A stretch of 64,000 bases of DNA from RGIG2041 sp045578865. Its GTDB lineage: Bacteria > Bacillota > Clostridia > UBA1381 > UMGS1253. Numbering within the stretch: the first letter of the stretch is position 1; every line of letters starts with the position of its first letter. Shown here in pieces: positions 25,149-32,589 of the stretch. The stretch is taken from positions 1-64,000 of the forward strand of contig JAZNLB010000024.1 in NCBI GenBank assembly GCA_045578865.1. Direction: 5' to 3'. The position numbers and the translations under genes were made by a program. The notes under the pieces are model-generated. The model did no database searches. It saw nothing but the letters and a program-made list of their open reading frames with translations, and was not told the origin of the DNA.

Positions 25149-25415
25149 ATGCAAAACAGAATCCGTTACATCCGAACCGAGCAAAACCTGACCCTCAAGG
25201 ATGTCTGCAATCTGTATACTGTGCGTTTTAACCAAAAGTTATCCGTACAAACACTGCGAAAAATAGAAACAAACGCCTACGAACCGGCATTTGCTGTGTA
25301 CCTAAATTTAGCAGATATATTTGAGGTAACAGTTGATTTTCTTCTCTGCCGTGCAGACGCGCCGCAGGAAGAAGTGCGTTTTCGTGCCAAAGGCATGATT
25401 GAGCCAGGAAAATAG
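25149..25415 (+). CDS. XRE-family helix-turn-helix protein
   Basis: An 88-residue protein with a Cro/CI-type HTH from residue 1 (MQNRIRYIRTEQNLTLKDVC) to IFEVTVDFLLCRAD, which is the usual final helix. It lacks a second domain. ATG 25149 gives the family start; GTG 25134 is an alternative, and neither has a perfect ribosome site. A TATAAT at 25113 precedes it. The target is unknown. Confidence 0.75.
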   Translation: MQNRIRYIRTEQNLTLKDVCNLYTVRFNQKLSVQTLRKIETNAYEPAFAVYLNLADIFEVTVDFLLCRADAPQEEVRFRAKGMIEPGK

Positions 25416-25474
25416 TTTTTAAAGCTTTTCTTTATTACGATAGAATATTTTGAATTAAATATAAATCCATAAAC

Positions 25475-25505
25475 AAAAAGTTGTGTCCAAGGGACACAAC
25501 TTTTT
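25475..25505. terminator. Bidirectional terminator between the XRE gene and malQ
   Basis: AAAAAGTTGTGTCC pairs with GGACACAACTTTTT. Confidence 0.88.
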
Positions 25506-25506
25506 A

Positions 25507-26934
25507 TTATCTTGCGTACATCTGATTTAGTTCTTTAAAACGCTTTTTATCAATTCCGTCCAGTTGTTCTTTTGTAACACGGTATGCCCAGTTGCCGTCC
25601 GCCTTACCGGGAATATTGAGTCGAGTATCAGAACCGTAACCAAGCAAATCCTGAATCGGCAATATCACCAGCCTTGCATGACTTGCAAACACCGTACGCA
25701 AAATGGTGTCACAACCACGCTCCCAATCGCCCGTATGTCCGCAGTAACGAAGCATATACGCTCTTGCACTATCGCTAAGCTCCCACAGATAACCTAATAA
25801 AGTATTGTTATCATGCGTTCCAGTATAGGCTACACAATTTTCAGGATAGTGATGCGGTCTGTGTGCGCTATCGCTTTCAGACAAAAAGCCGAATTGGAAC
25901 ACGCGCATCCCCGGAAAACCGCTCTCACGCACCAGGGCATGTACCTCCGGTGTAATATCGCCCAAATCCTCAGCAATAATTTCCGTATCCCCCGCCACTT
26001 GTTTTATAGCATCAACGAGCTTCATACCGGGGCCCTTTTCCCAATGCCCTTCACTTGCAGTTTGGGCATCACCGGGCACAGCCCAGTACGATTCGATACC
26101 GCGGAAGTGGTCAATACGCACCGCATCAAAAAGTTTAGACATATGTCTTATGCGATCACACCACCAGGTAAAACCATCCTTCTCCATTTCAGCCCAATTA
26201 TAAATCGGGTTACCCCAAAGCTGACCGTCCGCACAAAAATAATCCGGCGGCACGCCTGCCACCCACGCAGGATGTCTGTCCTCCTTCAAACAATACTGCG
26301 ACTGATTGCTCCACACATCGCAGCTGTCATGCGCTACATAAATCGGAATATCGCCAATTATGCGAATCCCCTTCCCGTTTGCGTATGCCCTAATCTGCGC
26401 CCACTGCGCAAAAAACTCATACTGGATAAATTTCCACATAAACAGCACATCGGCATCCATAGTATCATTTGTCCACTCGTACCACGGTGCTTCATGATTC
26501 GCCGTCTTGCGCGCCATAAATTCGCAAAACTTTGCAAGGTGTTTCTCTTGTTCGATGAAATTCTCAATTTCTTTTCGATTGCCCACACGCTTAGATGCTT
26601 TCATCAAAAGCTCCAATCGCGTATGATACAAGCGCACAAACTCGCAGACATACGGATTTTGCTGACGGCAGGCATCCAGCTCTTCCGTCGTTACCAAGCC
26701 TTTACTTTCCAGCACTTTCAAATCCACAAAGTAAGGATTGCCGCCAAAGGTCGAGTAGGATTTGTATGGCGAATTACACTCATCCACCATGCAAAACGGT
26801 AATACCTGCCAGTAACTAAAACCAGTCTCAGCTAAAAAATCAATAAAACATTTCGCCTCGCTGCCGAAACTGCCGATAGAATAGTCTCCAAACAGCGATG
26901 ATATATGCATCAGCACACCACTTTTTCTTTCCAT
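25507..26934 (-). CDS. malQ: 4-alpha-glucanotransferase
   Basis: A 475-residue GH77 enzyme (amylomaltase). It begins MERKSGVLMHISSLFGDYSIG and shows SYWQVLPF, SPYKSYSTFGGNP, DAVRIDHFRGIESYWAVP with the nucleophile Asp, EDLGDITPEVHALVRESGFPG with the acid/base Glu, and AYTGTHDNNTLLGYL with the third Asp. It transfers maltodextrin segments in glycogen or starch metabolism. The start is ATG 26934 with AAGGGG upstream; 43 codons of open frame before it lie in the structured leader. Confidence 0.95.
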   Translation of the reverse strand: MERKSGVLMHISSLFGDYSIGSFGSEAKCFIDFLAETGFSYWQVLPFCMVDECNSPYKSYSTFGGNPYFVDLKVLESKGLVTTEELDACRQQNPYVCEFVRLYHTRLELLMKASKRVGNRKEIENFIEQEKHLAKFCEFMARKTANHEAPWYEWTNDTMDADVLFMWKFIQYEFFAQWAQIRAYANGKGIRIIGDIPIYVAHDSCDVWSNQSQYCLKEDRHPAWVAGVPPDYFCADGQLWGNPIYNWAEMEKDGFTWWCDRIRHMSKLFDAVRIDHFRGIESYWAVPGDAQTASEGHWEKGPGMKLVDAIKQVAGDTEIIAEDLGDITPEVHALVRESGFPGMRVFQFGFLSESDSAHRPHHYPENCVAYTGTHDNNTLLGYLWELSDSARAYMLRYCGHTGDWERGCDTILRTVFASHARLVILPIQDLLGYGSDTRLNIPGKADGNWAYRVTKEQLDGIDKKRFKELNQMYAR

Positions 26935-27182
26935 GTCCCAAATCCCCTTACACATATTTTCTGCAAAATTGATAATCAGTACCGCATTATCCGTTCCATC
27001 CAGGACGGATAATGAATTCATGAACGGTGTCTTTGTGCAAGACACAAAAAACAAGTTTTTCAATATTTTGCCGCAAATTTACGGCATTCCAATACGACTC
27101 TGGCCAGCAAAGCACCTATTATATTTGATTTATTTCATTTACATGCTGTACTAATTATAGCAAACTCCCTTCTGATATGCAA
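26935..27182 (-). promoter_or_regulatory. malQ promoter and structured 5' leader
   Basis: On the minus strand TTGCAT (27177-27182) and TATAAT (27154-27159) are separated by 17 nt. The RNA would have a leader of about 210 nt containing three hairpins: GCCG/CGGC near 27075, GTGTCTT/AAGACAC near 27037 and CATTATCCG/CGGATAATG near 26998. No terminator run follows them. A regulatory role is possible but not shown. Confidence 0.5.
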
Positions 27183-27229
27183 CAACGCGATGTAAAGTTT
27201 ATAAAATTATTATTTTTTTAAATTACCCC

Positions 27230-27258
27230 TTTACAAACCGAAAATAGTGTGTTATAAT
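27230..27258 (+). promoter_or_regulatory. Promoter of tRNA-Gly
   Basis: TTTACA and TATAAT are separated by 17 nt, 20 nt before the tRNA. Confidence 0.85.
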
Positions 27259-27278
27259 AGGTCTCGTTCCAATGAAAT

Positions 27279-27350
27279 GCGGGAGTGGCTCAGTGGTAGA
27301 GCGTCACCTTGCCAAGGTGAACGTCGCGAGTTCGAATCTCGTCTTCCGCT
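27279..27350 (+). tRNA. tRNA-Gly (anticodon GCC)
   Basis: The cloverleaf starts GCGGGAGTGGCTCAGTGG. The stem TCACC/GGTGA holds TTGCCAA, giving GCC. CCA is encoded at 27351-27353. The last 15 bases, the CCA and the terminator are repeated downstream at 27531. Confidence 0.95.
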
Positions 27351-27582
27351 CCAAAAAGAACTAATCCATTTGGGTTAGTTCTTTTTTTATATTCATAGAC
27401 GAGATGAGAACGAGAAGAGTTCGTCGGAGCTGACGCAAACACGCGATAGGGTTTGCGAACAGCGGAGTCCGGAGTACGCTTATCTGTTGGGCACCGCCCG
27501 CAGCGGTCAACAGATAAGTGAACGGACGGTATCTCGTCTTCCGCTCCAAAAAGAACTAATCCATTTGGGTTAGTTCTTTTTT
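27336..27582. repeat. 52-bp direct repeat of the tRNA-Gly 3' end and terminator, with structured spacer
   Basis: Bases 27336-27387 recur exactly at 27531-27582. They include the T-arm/acceptor 3' part of tRNA-Gly, CCA and the terminator. The 143-bp spacer holds two hairpins: GCAAAC/GTTTGC near 27450, and CTTATCTGTTG/CAACAGATAAG (27478-27517) with an inner ACCGC/GCGGT. The layout resembles attachment-site duplication after loss of an integrated element, or insertion of a small palindromic element. No integrase is nearby. Confidence 0.75.
27353..27388. terminator. Terminator of tRNA-Gly
   Basis: AAAAAGAACTAA, CCCAAATGG-type loop bases and TTAGTTCTTTTTTT form the hairpin. It is part of the duplicated segment. 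Confidence 0.85.
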
Positions 27583-28424
27583 ATTTCTCCAAGTCGTATT
27601 TTTCCGCCACCGCATATCAATGCGTCGAGAATTTGTGTTTCCGTCAAATGTCCCACAGGACGCTGCATAGCATCAAACAAATGGACAATGTGATATTTGT
27701 CGTAAGAAAACCTTGCAACAATCTGTATTGCCGGCGTATCCGTCTGTGCCGCAAGATTGTGGACATACATAATTTTTTGCGCCGAAAGTTTTTTCTTGTA
27801 TTCCGCCGTTTGCCGCATAACAAGATAGGTGTTGCTTTGCTTCTCTACACTGATATTAAAAAGCAAAAATGCGACCAGCACCATAAGTGACACATTAAAT
27901 CGGCTGCTCCACAGCATACATAAAGCAAACAATCCGACAAAGAGCACGAAAAACCATGTCATCATTTGCGTAATTCTGAGTGCTCGCACAAGTCCCAGTC
28001 GTGCCGTCAGGTAAGCTTTAAGTATCCGTCCGCCATCAAGCGGCAAAATCGGCAATAAATTTATAACAGCTATAGAAATGTTGGATACAAACAAGTAATG
28101 TATATTTTCATCCGATAAATCACAGGCAAAATACAAACACAGTGCCATACACAAATTTGCCAGCGGTCCTACCGCACACAAAACCACCTCGTAAAACGGC
28201 TCAGAGATGCGATTATCTACCAACCGAAGCGTTACCCCAAACGGTTGGATAACAAGGCCTCTGCATGCAATTTTAAGCCGTTTTGCCACTATGTAATGTG
28301 CAAGTTCGTGCAAAGCCAACACCAAATAGGAAAGCATAAGCCAGCGAAAAGACCCAACAAGTGCACAAAAGAGCAAAAGCACCGGCGTCCACAAACTGAC
28401 ATACAAATCCCCCGCCTTAATCAT
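27570..28424 (-). CDS. M50 family metalloprotease, SpoIVFB-like
   Basis: 284 residues. Zinc ligands are HELAH at 39-43 in a hydrophobic helix and the Asp of LPLDGGRI near residue 132, with about five membrane segments and a soluble C-terminal domain (CBS-like, weak). This is the site-2 protease layout of SpoIVFB, which cleaves pro-sigma-K across the forespore membrane. The sporulation role is inferred from the family and from sigH in this window. It overlaps the small upstream gene by 8 nt. Confidence 0.82.
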   Translation of the reverse strand: MIKAGDLYVSLWTPVLLLFCALVGSFRWLMLSYLVLALHELAHYIVAKRLKIACRGLVIQPFGVTLRLVDNRISEPFYEVVLCAVGPLANLCMALCLYFACDLSDENIHYLFVSNISIAVINLLPILPLDGGRILKAYLTARLGLVRALRITQMMTWFFVLFVGLFALCMLWSSRFNVSLMVLVAFLLFNISVEKQSNTYLVMRQTAEYKKKLSAQKIMYVHNLAAQTDTPAIQIVARFSYDKYHIVHLFDAMQRPVGHLTETQILDALICGGGKIRLGEIKKN

Positions 28425-28695
28425 TTTGCGCCTCTACAATATGGTCACAAAACAAATTAACCGCCTCCACCGACTGTGTATATGCACCAACAAGGTCTTT
28501 TTCTCCGGTCAAGCAAGCCGCAATCTGGTTTTGCACACGCAAATACAATTCTTGCCCATAAAAACGAATACCGGCAAGCATCAAAAATAGCAAAAGACAC
28601 ACAAGTGTGCGGAATACAAAACCTGACGCATATAAATTATACTTGTCTTCGGAATGTCTTGTCCTCATGTTTAATCTTTTATATCTTTTTTCCAT
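28417..28695 (-). CDS. Small single-pass membrane protein upstream of SpoIVFB-like protease
   Basis: 92 residues: a basic N-terminus (MEKRYKRLNMRTRHSEDKY), one membrane helix (VFRTLVCLLLFLMLAGIRF) and a 45-residue C-terminal part. GGAGGG precedes ATG 28695. It takes the place that spoIVFA has in Bacillus but is much shorter and lacks a peptidase-like domain. An overlap with the protease gene suggests a partner or inhibitor; this is inference. No promoter fits between it and the metK terminator. Confidence 0.65.
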   Translation of the reverse strand: MEKRYKRLNMRTRHSEDKYNLYASGFVFRTLVCLLLFLMLAGIRFYGQELYLRVQNQIAACLTGEKDLVGAYTQSVEAVNLFCDHIVEAQND

Positions 28696-28720
28696 AGCAA
28701 TCCCTCCGATACAAGATATG

Positions 28721-28754
28721 AAAAAAGCGAGTACAATATGTACTCGCTTTAAAA
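28721..28754 (-). terminator. Terminator of metK
   Basis: AAAGCGAGTACA, an ATA loop and TGTACTCGCTTT, with a T run on the minus strand. Read-through would transcribe the spoIVFB-like pair. Confidence 0.88.
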
Positions 28755-28766
28755 TATCATTAAAAA

Positions 28767-29909
28767 TTACAGTCCTGCCTGCGCGCGCAAGGTATCTGCC
28801 ATATCCGTCTTTTCCCAAGACAAATCCAAATCTTCACGACCCATATGACCATACGCCGCCGTCTGCTTATAAATCGGCCGTCTGAGTTCAAGTTTTTCGA
28901 TAATTCCGAGCGGCGACAAATCAAAGTTTTTCTCAACCAACTCTGCAAGCTTCTCTTCCGAAACTTTTGCCGTACCGAAAGTTTCCACCAATACGGATAC
29001 CGGCTTCGCTACGCCGATTGCATATGCAATCTGAATTTCGCAGCGGTCAGCCAAACCCGCCTTTACAATATTTTTTGCAACATATCTTGCCGCATAAGCC
29101 GCAGAGCGGTCAACCTTCGTCGGGTCCTTGCCGGAAAATGCACCGCCGCCATGTCTACCCACACCGCCGTAAGTATCAACGATAATCTTTCGTCCGGTAT
29201 GGCCGGAGTCACCCTGCGGACCGCCGACAACAAATCTACCGGTCGGATTGATTAAAAACTTCGTATTTTCATCCACAAGTTCGGCCGGAAGTGTCGGCAA
29301 AATTACCTCTCGGATAATGTCTTCGCGCAGCGTTTCCATAGAAATGGTTTCATCGTGCTGACTGGATACAACCACAGTATCAATGCGTACCGGTTTATCA
29401 TTTTCGTATTCAACAGTAACTTGTGTCTTGCCGTCCGGTCTAAGATAAGCCAAAAGCCCCTGTTTTCGCACATTCGTCAGGCGAAGTGCCATCTTATGTG
29501 CCAGATAAATCGGCATCGGCATCAGAGCCGGTGTTTCGTTACAAGCATAACCAAACATCATACCCTGGTCGCCCGCACCGGCTCTGTCTACGCCAAGTGC
29601 GATATCAGCAGACTGCTTATCCAGCGCAGTAATTACGGCACAGGTATCACAGTCAAAACCATACTTTGCTCTGTCATATCCCGTTTCACGAACAGTCTGT
29701 CGCACGAGTGCCTGGATATCAATATCCGCTGTTGTGGAAATCTCGCCAACAACCATTACAAGACCCGTTGTAACCGTTACCTCACAGGCAACACGCCCCA
29801 TCGGGTCCTTTTCTAAAATTGCATCAAGCACCGCATCGGAAATCAAGTCTGATATTTTGTCCGGATGTCCCTCTGTGACGGACTCGGATGTAAAAAGTCT
29901 TCTAGCCAT
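28767..29909 (-). CDS. metK: S-adenosylmethionine synthetase
   Basis: 380 residues of a standard MetK: SVTEGHPDKISDLISDAVLD, GAGDQGMMFGYACNETP, FLINPTGRFVVGGPQGDSG and the GGGAFSGKDPTKVDRSAAYA loop. It makes SAM from methionine and ATP. GAGGT precedes the ATG. No SAM riboswitch fits in the short upstream region. Confidence 0.97.
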   Translation of the reverse strand: MARRLFTSESVTEGHPDKISDLISDAVLDAILEKDPMGRVACEVTVTTGLVMVVGEISTTADIDIQALVRQTVRETGYDRAKYGFDCDTCAVITALDKQSADIALGVDRAGAGDQGMMFGYACNETPALMPMPIYLAHKMALRLTNVRKQGLLAYLRPDGKTQVTVEYENDKPVRIDTVVVSSQHDETISMETLREDIIREVILPTLPAELVDENTKFLINPTGRFVVGGPQGDSGHTGRKIIVDTYGGVGRHGGGAFSGKDPTKVDRSAAYAARYVAKNIVKAGLADRCEIQIAYAIGVAKPVSVLVETFGTAKVSEEKLAELVEKNFDLSPLGIIEKLELRRPIYKQTAAYGHMGREDLDLSWEKTDMADTLRAQAGL

Positions 29910-29947
29910 AACGCATACCTCATTCTTTCTATGCTATTTACTCGATT

Positions 29948-29976
29948 ATTATATCGTACTTTATAAAAAAATGCAA
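29948..29976 (-). promoter_or_regulatory. Promoter of metK
   Basis: On the minus strand TTGCAT and TATAAT are separated by 17 nt. Confidence 0.78.
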
Positions 29977-30045
29977 GCAAAACAGATTTTTTGTATTGTT
30001 TTCTTTATCCGTTTGTGATAAATTGTAAAAAAAGGATGTGATTAT

Positions 30046-30417
30046 ATGATAAAAGAAGATATCAGTTCTTCCATGTGTATTGCATTTGCCAAAAATCTTC
30101 GTGCCTTGCGTACACTGCACGGCCATTCACAAGGCGAACTTTCGGCAAAATTAAACTTATCCAAAAGCTGTATATCAAATTATGAAAATGCCATGCGACT
30201 GCCTGATGCAAATACACTCGACAGAATTTCTAAGTTGTACGGAGTTTCAATGGAATATTTAGTCGGCTCGTCCAAGCGCCCGAGGCACCACACCGCCGAA
30301 GACAAGTACATAGACAAGCAACGCTATTTAGATTTAAACAACCTATCCTGCGAGCATCAACGCACGATAAGAGAAATCTATGAGCTTTTCTATGTAAAAG
30401 ATAACCGCTATAAATAA
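30046..30417 (+). CDS. XRE-family transcriptional regulator
   Basis: 123 residues. The Cro/CI HTH spans residues 14-70 (FAKNLRALRTLHGHSQGELS to LYGVSMEYLVGSSKR) and a charged helical tail follows. AAAGGATG precedes the ATG. It is divergent from metK and has no clear partner, so its target is unknown. Confidence 0.82.
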   Translation: MIKEDISSSMCIAFAKNLRALRTLHGHSQGELSAKLNLSKSCISNYENAMRLPDANTLDRISKLYGVSMEYLVGSSKRPRHHTAEDKYIDKQRYLDLNNLSCEHQRTIREIYELFYVKDNRYK

Positions 30418-30553
30418 CCATGATAAAAAAGACAGAATCCTAATGCGCTAACTTTCCGGATTTTGCGAGAGAATTTTGTAAGACTTTTATAAAACTTTTT
30501 CTGCTGTTTTCTGTACTTTTTAGCGTTTTTCATTTTTTCACAAAAGAATACAA

Positions 30554-30586
30554 AAAAGCCGCAAACCATTGGGGTTAGCGGCTTTT
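30554..30586 (-). terminator. Terminator of tRNA-Lys
   Basis: AAAAGCCGC and GCGGCTTTT close a stem whose inner part is AACC/GGGTT. It lies just after the tRNA on the minus strand. Confidence 0.85.
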
Positions 30587-30593
30587 CGCTTGG

Positions 30594-30666
30594 TACACCA
30601 TCACGGGCTCGAACCGTGGACACCCTGATTAAGAGTCAGGTGCTCTACCAACTGAGCTAATGGTGC
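30594..30666 (-). tRNA. tRNA-Lys (anticodon CTT)
   Basis: The minus-strand cloverleaf starts GCACCATTAGCTCAGTTGG. The stem CCTGA/TCAGG holds CTCTTAA, giving CTT. CCA is encoded at 30591-30593. Confidence 0.95.
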
Positions 30667-30688
30667 ATATCTCTTGAGCACTTTTAAT

Positions 30689-30717
30689 ATTATAATGTGC
30701 AATTCGTATTTTGTCAA
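30689..30717 (-). promoter_or_regulatory. Promoter of tRNA-Lys
   Basis: On the minus strand a perfect TTGACA and TATAAT are separated by 17 nt. Confidence 0.88.
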
Positions 30718-30753
30718 TACTTTTTTTATATTTTTTTTAAAATATTTTAAATG

Positions 30754-30786
30754 AAAAAAAGAGGCTATGCAAGCATAGCCCCTTTT
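30754..30786 (-). terminator. Terminator of the solute-binding lipoprotein gene
   Basis: GGCTATGC-AA-GCATAGCC is followed by a T run on the minus strand. Confidence 0.88.
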
Positions 30787-30789
30787 CTC

Positions 30790-32388
30790 TTATTTGCTTA
30801 AATCTTTGAGCAAATCACAATATCTCTTATATGCCGAATTGTGTACCTTTACACAGTCTTCAAGGCCCATCTTATCCAGCTCATCGACATACTCATCCCA
30901 TGTAGCATCTACATCGATTGTGCCCATGATAGCCTTCTGCAAATATTCGTAAATATATGTTTCGCATGCAACCCACTTCTTATCGATGATCGCCTGCTCT
31001 TCTTCTGTGAAAACATAGTTCGGAACAAGTTGGGAGGTAAAGTCAGCATCAATATACGCCTTATTTCCTGCCCTTGCCTCATCCGACATTCCGGCGAGAA
31101 GCCATACTTGACGCTGGCGATAGCTTGCCTGCGCGCCACCAATTGCTTTCTGGAAGCCTACTGCACCGCCCTCATAGTCCTTTGCAAAGGCTGTGTACTC
31201 CGGCTCACCGTTTTCATTTAACACCCAGTCTCTGCCTTCAAGGCCCATGCCTTTTAGGAGAGAACCTTCCTCAGAATACCAGAAGTCAATGTATCTGAGC
31301 GTTTCAGCCAGATGTTCGTTGTGGATCGAGACACCCCAACCGCCAGTTTCAACAATATCACCCGGCGAATGGCAATATGCATCGCCATGAATATTTTTCG
31401 GCGGCATCATGATAGATACATGGAAGCCCGGAACATTCTTAATCTGGTCATTATAGGACATAGTGGAAGAAAACCAGTTAAAGGTCATACCACCGGTATT
31501 GCTGCCCCAAAGTTCACCGCGCGGGTTAGAGCGTGTGAAGGTTTCCTGATCAATGTAACCCTTTTCATACCATTCGTTGATGGTCTTGAGTGCCAGCTTA
31601 TAATTCTCTGTCACATACGGCATAATCATTTTGTTGTTTTTGTCGATATCCCAGTATCTATGACCATTGAGACCGAAGAAATAGAACAAATGTCTTACAT
31701 CACCCATATACGGAACTTCGTCCTTTTTGCCGTTACCGTTCGGGTCCTGATTGCGGAATGCATCCATTACATTTACAAACTCTTCATAAGTCTTCGGATG
31801 CTCAAGACCTAATTTTTCCAGCCAGTCTTCTCTGGTGTACCAAGCTTGCGTCGGGCCTGGTTCACGAAGTTTAAAACATCCGTAAACGGCGCCATCCGGA
31901 GCAGTTACAGCCGCCAAATATTCCGGATTTTCCTCGTAGATTTTCGAAAGATTCGGCATAATTTCCGGGTCAGTAACATATGGCTTTAAGTCAACCAATA
32001 CGCCTTCGGAATAACCTGCAGCATTGATGTTTGGCATAGTAGAATATACAATATCCGGAATTCTTTCTTCCAAAAGCATCAGGTTGAACGCCTGTGCAGC
32101 ATCCTGATCCTTACCAACGGTATTCTTTAATGAGATGTTGGTTTTTTCTTTTGCTGCCTGATAAACAGTTGCTACCTGTTCGCCGTCGACATCAATGTAA
32201 TCGCCAACGAATTTCGCATAGTGCAAACTAAGCTCCAGCGGTTCTTTGGAAGCCAAAGGATACTCTAATCCTTCGAGCGCGCTCATATCAAGATCAGACT
32301 TGTTACCTGCGCCGCCGCCATTACAGCCAGCAAACAGGGTTACAACCATGAGCATAGCCAAAATGGCACTTAAAACTCTTTTTTTCAT
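30790..32388 (-). CDS. Extracellular solute-binding lipoprotein (LplA/YtcQ-like)
   Basis: 532 residues. A lipoprotein signal peptide ends in the lipobox LFAGC with Cys22 as lipidation site. The family 1 binding-protein fold follows, with the EF-hand-like DPNGNGKKDEVP loop near residue 225 that is typical of the oligosaccharide LplA/YtcQ group. Such proteins deliver oligosaccharides to an ABC importer, but no permease or ATPase is adjacent. A promoter (TTGCTT, 16 nt, TATAAT; 32477-32504) precedes it. Confidence 0.88.
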   Translation of the reverse strand: MKKRVLSAILAMLMVVTLFAGCNGGGAGNKSDLDMSALEGLEYPLASKEPLELSLHYAKFVGDYIDVDGEQVATVYQAAKEKTNISLKNTVGKDQDAAQAFNLMLLEERIPDIVYSTMPNINAAGYSEGVLVDLKPYVTDPEIMPNLSKIYEENPEYLAAVTAPDGAVYGCFKLREPGPTQAWYTREDWLEKLGLEHPKTYEEFVNVMDAFRNQDPNGNGKKDEVPYMGDVRHLFYFFGLNGHRYWDIDKNNKMIMPYVTENYKLALKTINEWYEKGYIDQETFTRSNPRGELWGSNTGGMTFNWFSSTMSYNDQIKNVPGFHVSIMMPPKNIHGDAYCHSPGDIVETGGWGVSIHNEHLAETLRYIDFWYSEEGSLLKGMGLEGRDWVLNENGEPEYTAFAKDYEGGAVGFQKAIGGAQASYRQRQVWLLAGMSDEARAGNKAYIDADFTSQLVPNYVFTEEEQAIIDKKWVACETYIYEYLQKAIMGTIDVDATWDEYVDELDKMGLEDCVKVHNSAYKRYCDLLKDLSK

Positions 32389-32476
32389 TTCTTTCCTCTC
32401 CTTTTATAATTTATTTTGCAGATTTCTCCGCATAGGAAACATATGTATGAAAACTCCAAGAAAAGTTTTCTAATTC

Positions 32477-32504
32477 ATTATACCACTTTTTTGAAATTAA
32501 GCAA
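32477..32504 (-). promoter_or_regulatory. Promoter of the solute-binding lipoprotein gene
   Basis: On the minus strand TTGCTT and TATAAT are separated by 16 nt, about 90 nt before the ATG. Confidence 0.7.
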
Positions 32505-32526
32505 GAGTATTTTTGTGTTTTTTTAC

Positions 32527-32562
32527 AAAAAAGGCAACGGAAAATTTTTCCGTTGCCTTTTA
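32527..32562 (-). terminator. Terminator of the ytr-type ABC operon
   Basis: AAAGGCAACGGAAAA pairs with TTTTTCCGTTGCCTTT. Confidence 0.85.
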
Positions 32563-32589
32563 TAAAACTGTCTGTGGGGGCAGACAATC

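Noticed and set aside
25813..26802. 329-codon open frame on the plus strand opposite malQ
   Set aside because: It is the complement of a well-supported GH77 gene; its translation shows no domain and a skewed composition.
29910..30045. SAM riboswitch before metK
   Set aside because: The region is short, has no conserved SAM-I core and no terminator; only a promoter is seen.
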